The translations under genes were made by a program, and so were the position numbers. Positions 60,502-64,000 of a stretch of 64,000 nucleotides of DNA are shown piece by piece (the stretch's first letter is position 1; each line of letters begins with the position of its first letter). Origin of the DNA: Punica granatum (Eukaryota; Streptophyta; Magnoliopsida; Myrtales; Lythraceae); contig NC_045129.1 of NCBI RefSeq assembly GCF_007655135.1, positions 868,001 through 932,000 on the forward strand. The letters are read 5' to 3'. The notes beneath the pieces were generated by a model that saw only the letters and a list, made by a program, of their open reading frames with translations, was not told the origin of the DNA and did not search any database.

Positions 60502-61825
60502 ATGGATGCGTACAGCAGAAGGTCATCATCATCAACAGCAGCAGCAACAAGAAGCCCGGGAGGAGTCAATAGCAACAAGCCCACTGGCAGTTGCAGTGTG
60601 GTAGCTGCAGGCTCTGTGTGGGAGACCAGAATGAGGAGTGATGAAGTCAAAGGCGGAATCAAGGTCTTCAATGGCGGAGAACCAGAAGCAGATCATAATA
60701 ATCAGAACAATGCAGTGCCTGGCAGTCCAATGCCAAAGGGGACTGACAAGAGGACTGCCGGCCCGTTGATTAATAATGGAGGAGGGAAGAGGAAGAACTG
60801 GAAATCCGATCAGAGCTCCGGCGATGGCCCCACTGCTCCAATTTCAAGATCGAGGAGTGATCAATTGTCTGTCAATGAGAAGGGCCCCGCAGTTCAGGCC
60901 AATAAAGGGAAGAAGGAGGTGGCTAAGAAGAGCCCAATTCAGGGGAGGAAGCTCAGATCTGAAACCGCAAGGACTTTGCCTGAATTGAGGAAGGTGAAGT
61001 CAGAATCCGGTAAGGGCAAGGTCGGAGATGGAGATGGAGATGGGGATGGAGATGGAGGAGGGGGTAATTCTACTTCTGGTTCGGCCCAGCTTAGGAAAGC
61101 GAAATCGCAGCCCGAGAATTTTGAGTATGAAGCCGCTGAGAAAGGGGAGGTGGAGAGTGGATCTGATGGGGTGTGCAAGGAGCTCGAGGTTTGTGAAGAT
61201 AAGGTCATTACCAGCAGTTTGGATCAGGAGGACCCAGAATTGCCCAGAAAGCAGAGCACAGAGATTGATGAAGAAGAGTACACTGAAGATGAGGAGGAAG
61301 AGGAAAATGAAGATGAAGAGAAGGAGGAAGAGGAAAATAAAATTATGGGTGAAGAGATTGAGGATGATAGCTCGGAGGTAATCAAAGAGATCACCATGGC
61401 TGAGCCATGTCAAGAACCGGAGAATGCGGCCACTGTCGCTGAACAGCGGAAGGAATCGGTGGACATTGAACAACCAAAACCCATATTGTCTGCAAACGCG
61501 ATGAAGAAGCTCGAGATCAAAGAGAAACAGAAGGCCATTGTCATCTCCACCAATGTTAATAGACGAGCTCCTCGTCCTGCTGCTGCTGCTGCTCCTCCTC
61601 CTCCTCCCACTGAAGCAATCAAGCACACTACGACCACCAGCAACAGCAACAGCAACAGAGTTCACAAGAACATTGCCAGTCCCACTCCAAGCAAGCCTGT
61701 GATTACTAATGTCCATAGAACTTCCACTGTTCATCAGGATTATGCCAAGCCCACTGCTTCCTGTAAGTTTCCCCATCTTTTTTTCTGGGAGTTGTTCTTT
61801 TAGCATTTTCTTCGAATTTTGGCGA

Positions 61826-61859
<34 letters not shown>

Positions 61860-63141
61860 TCCTTCTGTTATCAGATGAACACGAGAGGTTCCCTGAAACC
61901 CAGAACGAATTGCGGAATTTGGGTCAGTTTTGGATTCTCTTCGGAATTCTGGGTTTGCAATTATTATTTGGTATTATATAATCTAAAAAACTGTCTGCAT
62001 GCATTGTTTTCCATTTCGTTTCTTTTTTGTGCCAGTGGATTTGGTGATGTGGAGAGATGTATCGAGATCAGCATTTGTCTTTGGAATTGGTACTTTCGCC
62101 ATAATTTCATCTTCCTACACCAGAGACATCAATATCAGGTAAACAACTCCAAGAAATATTCTTCTTTTTTATTAACGCCCTCTTATTTTCTTCTTTTCCT
62201 TTTCTTTTTTTTAAAAAAAAAAAAAAGAAACCGAGCACCATTTCAGAAACGATCTGATGATGTCTTTTGGCTTCCCTCAGCTTCATTACCGTGATTTCCT
62301 ACATGGGGTTGGTGTATCTTGCCGCAATTTTCCTGTACAGATCCATCATTTGCAGGTACAGGTCATGAATATATATTCCGCGTAAGAATGTAATGCAGCT
62401 AGTTCAATATGATCAATTTCTTCTTCTTCTTCTTCTTCTTCTTCTTCTTCTTCTTTTTTAAATAATTTCAGGGGTTACGTAGATATGCGAAAAACAGGAA
62501 ATGTTGTGGGAGAGGAGGAAGCAGTTTGGTTGCTAAAACTGGTGCTTCCATACTTAAACGAGTTCCTTTTGAAGGTCAGGGCCCTCTTTTCAGGAGATCC
62601 TGCCACTACCATGAAGGTTTGATATTTCTTCTTTTTGATTAATTGTCAGCAAAACCATTCTATACTTTCGGGAGGAAAAAAGAAGAAGAAGAAAATAAAT
62701 TTTCTTTTTTTCCCTTCTTTTCCTGATAAATCTTGAGATGACGATGACGATGATAACGTAATCATTGCGATGGTGGCAGCTGGCAGTGCTGCTCTTCGTT
62801 ACGGCCAGGTGTGGTAGCTCCATAACGATCTGGAAGATGGCCAAATTGGGTCAGTCAGTCTTCTTCACTTCCCTTTCTAGATAGATCTGCAAACAAGAAA
62901 TTTTGGGCAATCTCATCGTGCATTTTTTAGCAATTTGGGCAAGTTCTGCTTGATCTGATTTTTCTGGGACAGCCTCCTAACAAGAACAGAACAGAACAGA
63001 ACATTCTTTAAACAGAAATTTCTCGAACCTTTTCACTGACTGCAATGCTGCCTTCTCAATCTGTGTGCACTGCAGGCTTTTTCGGAGTATTCACAGTACC
63101 AAAAATCTGCTCTTCATACTCCACTCAGATCTCTGCATACG
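60502..63141 (+). CDS. Reticulon-like protein B (RTNLB21 type), 3' end outside the window
   Basis: ER membrane-shaping protein. Exons seen: 60502-61762, 61875-61922, 62036-62138, 62281-62355, 62472-62616, 62780-62849, 63076-63141, all joining in frame with GT-AG introns; about 589 residues are present. The N-terminal 420 residues are low complexity: SRSRSDQ, a GD repeat from GGAGAT units at 61024-61057, and a long Glu/Asp-rich segment (61262-61380). The reticulon domain begins at DLVMWRDVSRSAFVFGIGTF, continues with the hydrophobic hairpin ISYMGLVYLAAIFLYRSIIC, then EEEAVWLLKLVLPYLNEFLL and LAVLLFVTARCGSSITIWKM, and reaches GFFGVFTVPKICSSYSTQIS. The last exon(s), expected to encode about 50 residues including a final membrane segment, are not found before 64000; exon 7 ends with a GT donor, so they should lie further right. 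Confidence 0.9.
61831..61858. repeat. CT microsatellite in reticulon intron 1
   Basis: About 13 CT units inside a 112-bp intron, within its polypyrimidine region. Confidence 0.85.
62419..62454. repeat. TTC microsatellite in reticulon intron 4
   Basis: About 12 TTC units, serving as polypyrimidine tract before the acceptor at 62471. Confidence 0.9.
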
Positions 63142-64000
63142 GTAGTCTATCCATCCTGTCTATGCTTTTGCAAGAAAAAAAAAATTTTGAATGCTTCCGT
63201 TTCTCTGCAATTTCATTATTATCCATCTACCCATGATAAGGACGTAATCACTACTAAGACAGGGACAAGGACAAGCCCCGACAACACCCCCCCCCCCCCC
63301 CCCCCCCCACGGCAACACACACTAGTCTTTATATGTAAAACAACTAGATAGATATTGCGCGATCGAGAAAACCAAGTAAGCTAATTAGAGGAGGATGTCT
63401 GGCATATTCAATCTTAAATTAGCGGAACTTTTAGAAGAATCTTATCGAAACTCGCCTCGAGCAGACCGTGTTCCTTCCTAAATTAGAGTAGTAATAGTAG
63501 TAGTAGTAGTAGTAGATCGATGTGCTGAAAAGGTAACGTTAGCGGTGCTGGGCCTGGACCCATGGTGGGCCCACCAGGCATTTTAGTTTGGTGTGGGTGG
63601 ACCCTCGTCTTGTAAGAAAAGTCTTAGTTGCACCAACGGCTCTTCTTTTCTTATGTAAAAGTTAAATGCACCATAGGATGCCTGCTCCTGTAACTCTGTT
63701 GGTGGGTACTAATTAGATTTTGATGGGTCCACTGAAAATGAGACGCCACCGTAGTATTTTTAGAGATGCACGTTTATCACTCCCGAAGCACCCGATCCAT
63801 TTCATAGGAATGGAACGATGCAATAATAATTAAGAGACGAGTTCATCATATGTTGCTCAATGTCACAAATTTCAAGTTTTTTTCTTTTTCTTTTTTAACT
63901 TCACGTTGAGATTCTATGCATCTCAATTTTTTGCATCCGACAATCCTGAGGTTGAAAACTTTCCTCTCGTGAAGGCAAGTTTTGGGTTCGGCGATTCCGG
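63142..64000. other. Probable large intron or 3' region of the reticulon gene
   Basis: No reticulon exon is recognisable. It contains a run of 22 C at 63287-63308 and a TAG repeat near 63492-63513. Confidence 0.5.

Noticed and set aside
61000..61806. 268-codon minus-strand frame
   Set aside because: Antisense of the Glu/Asp-rich reticulon exon; hydrophobic only because the sense strand is acidic.
1..64000. CRISPR arrays, bacterial operons, organelle or rRNA insertions, tRNA genes
   Set aside because: No regularly spaced repeats with spacers, no prokaryotic gene organisation, and no tRNA or rRNA pattern were found by eye. A tRNAscan-SE run would be decisive for tRNA genes.

Overview
This is plant nuclear DNA from an unnamed eudicot, probably a rosid. 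The genes have many short exons with GT-AG introns, the spacers are AT-rich, pyrimidine microsatellites sit in the leaders, and the transposons are plant SINE, LINE, TRIM, Copia and Mutator-like types. Eight genes are clear: seven protein genes complete in the window, one protein gene cut at the right edge by its missing last exon(s), and one microRNA gene in addition.

Layout. 0-11 kb is gene-free and full of transposon insertions: a SINE with a 17-bp target duplication, a Mutator-like element with a 10-bp duplication, a 5'-truncated LINE, and two more long-inverted-repeat elements. At 11.7-13.0 kb lies an intronless CIPK6-type protein kinase (+). 13-19 kb is spacer with a dense MITE cluster. 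At 19.3-20.4 kb is an intronless AP2-B3 (RAV-like) repressor (-). At 24.6 kb is a MIR156 hairpin (-) with exact miR156, its own leader and TATA. At 26.3-30.7 kb is a TRIM array into which a Copia unit without reverse transcriptase has been joined at the primer binding sites. At 32.3-33.3 kb is COA6, a cytochrome oxidase assembly factor (+, 3 exons). At 35.9-39.1 kb is a bHLH factor of the LRL root-hair family (-, 7 exons). At 40.5-43.8 kb is non-phosphorylating glyceraldehyde-3-phosphate dehydrogenase (-, 9 exons). At 47.8-56.5 kb is a class II formin (+, 17 exons, one GC-AG intron). From 60.5 kb is a reticulon-like protein with a long acidic N-terminus (+, 7 exons seen).

The genes are a normal eukaryotic neighbourhood, not an operon. 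Their combination is informative: from memory, Arabidopsis carries CIPK6, MIR156B and LRL2 together on chromosome 4 (At4g3096x-3098x), and RTNLB21, the COA6-like gene, LRL3 and FH13 together on chromosome 5 (At5g580xx-581xx). The window therefore looks like one unfractionated ancestral block whose members were split between two duplicated segments in Arabidopsis. I found no CRISPR, no bacterial sequence, no tRNA or rRNA gene, and nothing that I can defend as a wholly new biological system; the most unusual structures are the TRIM/Copia chimera joined at primer binding sites and the family of transposons whose inverted repeats are built of iterated ~30-nt units.
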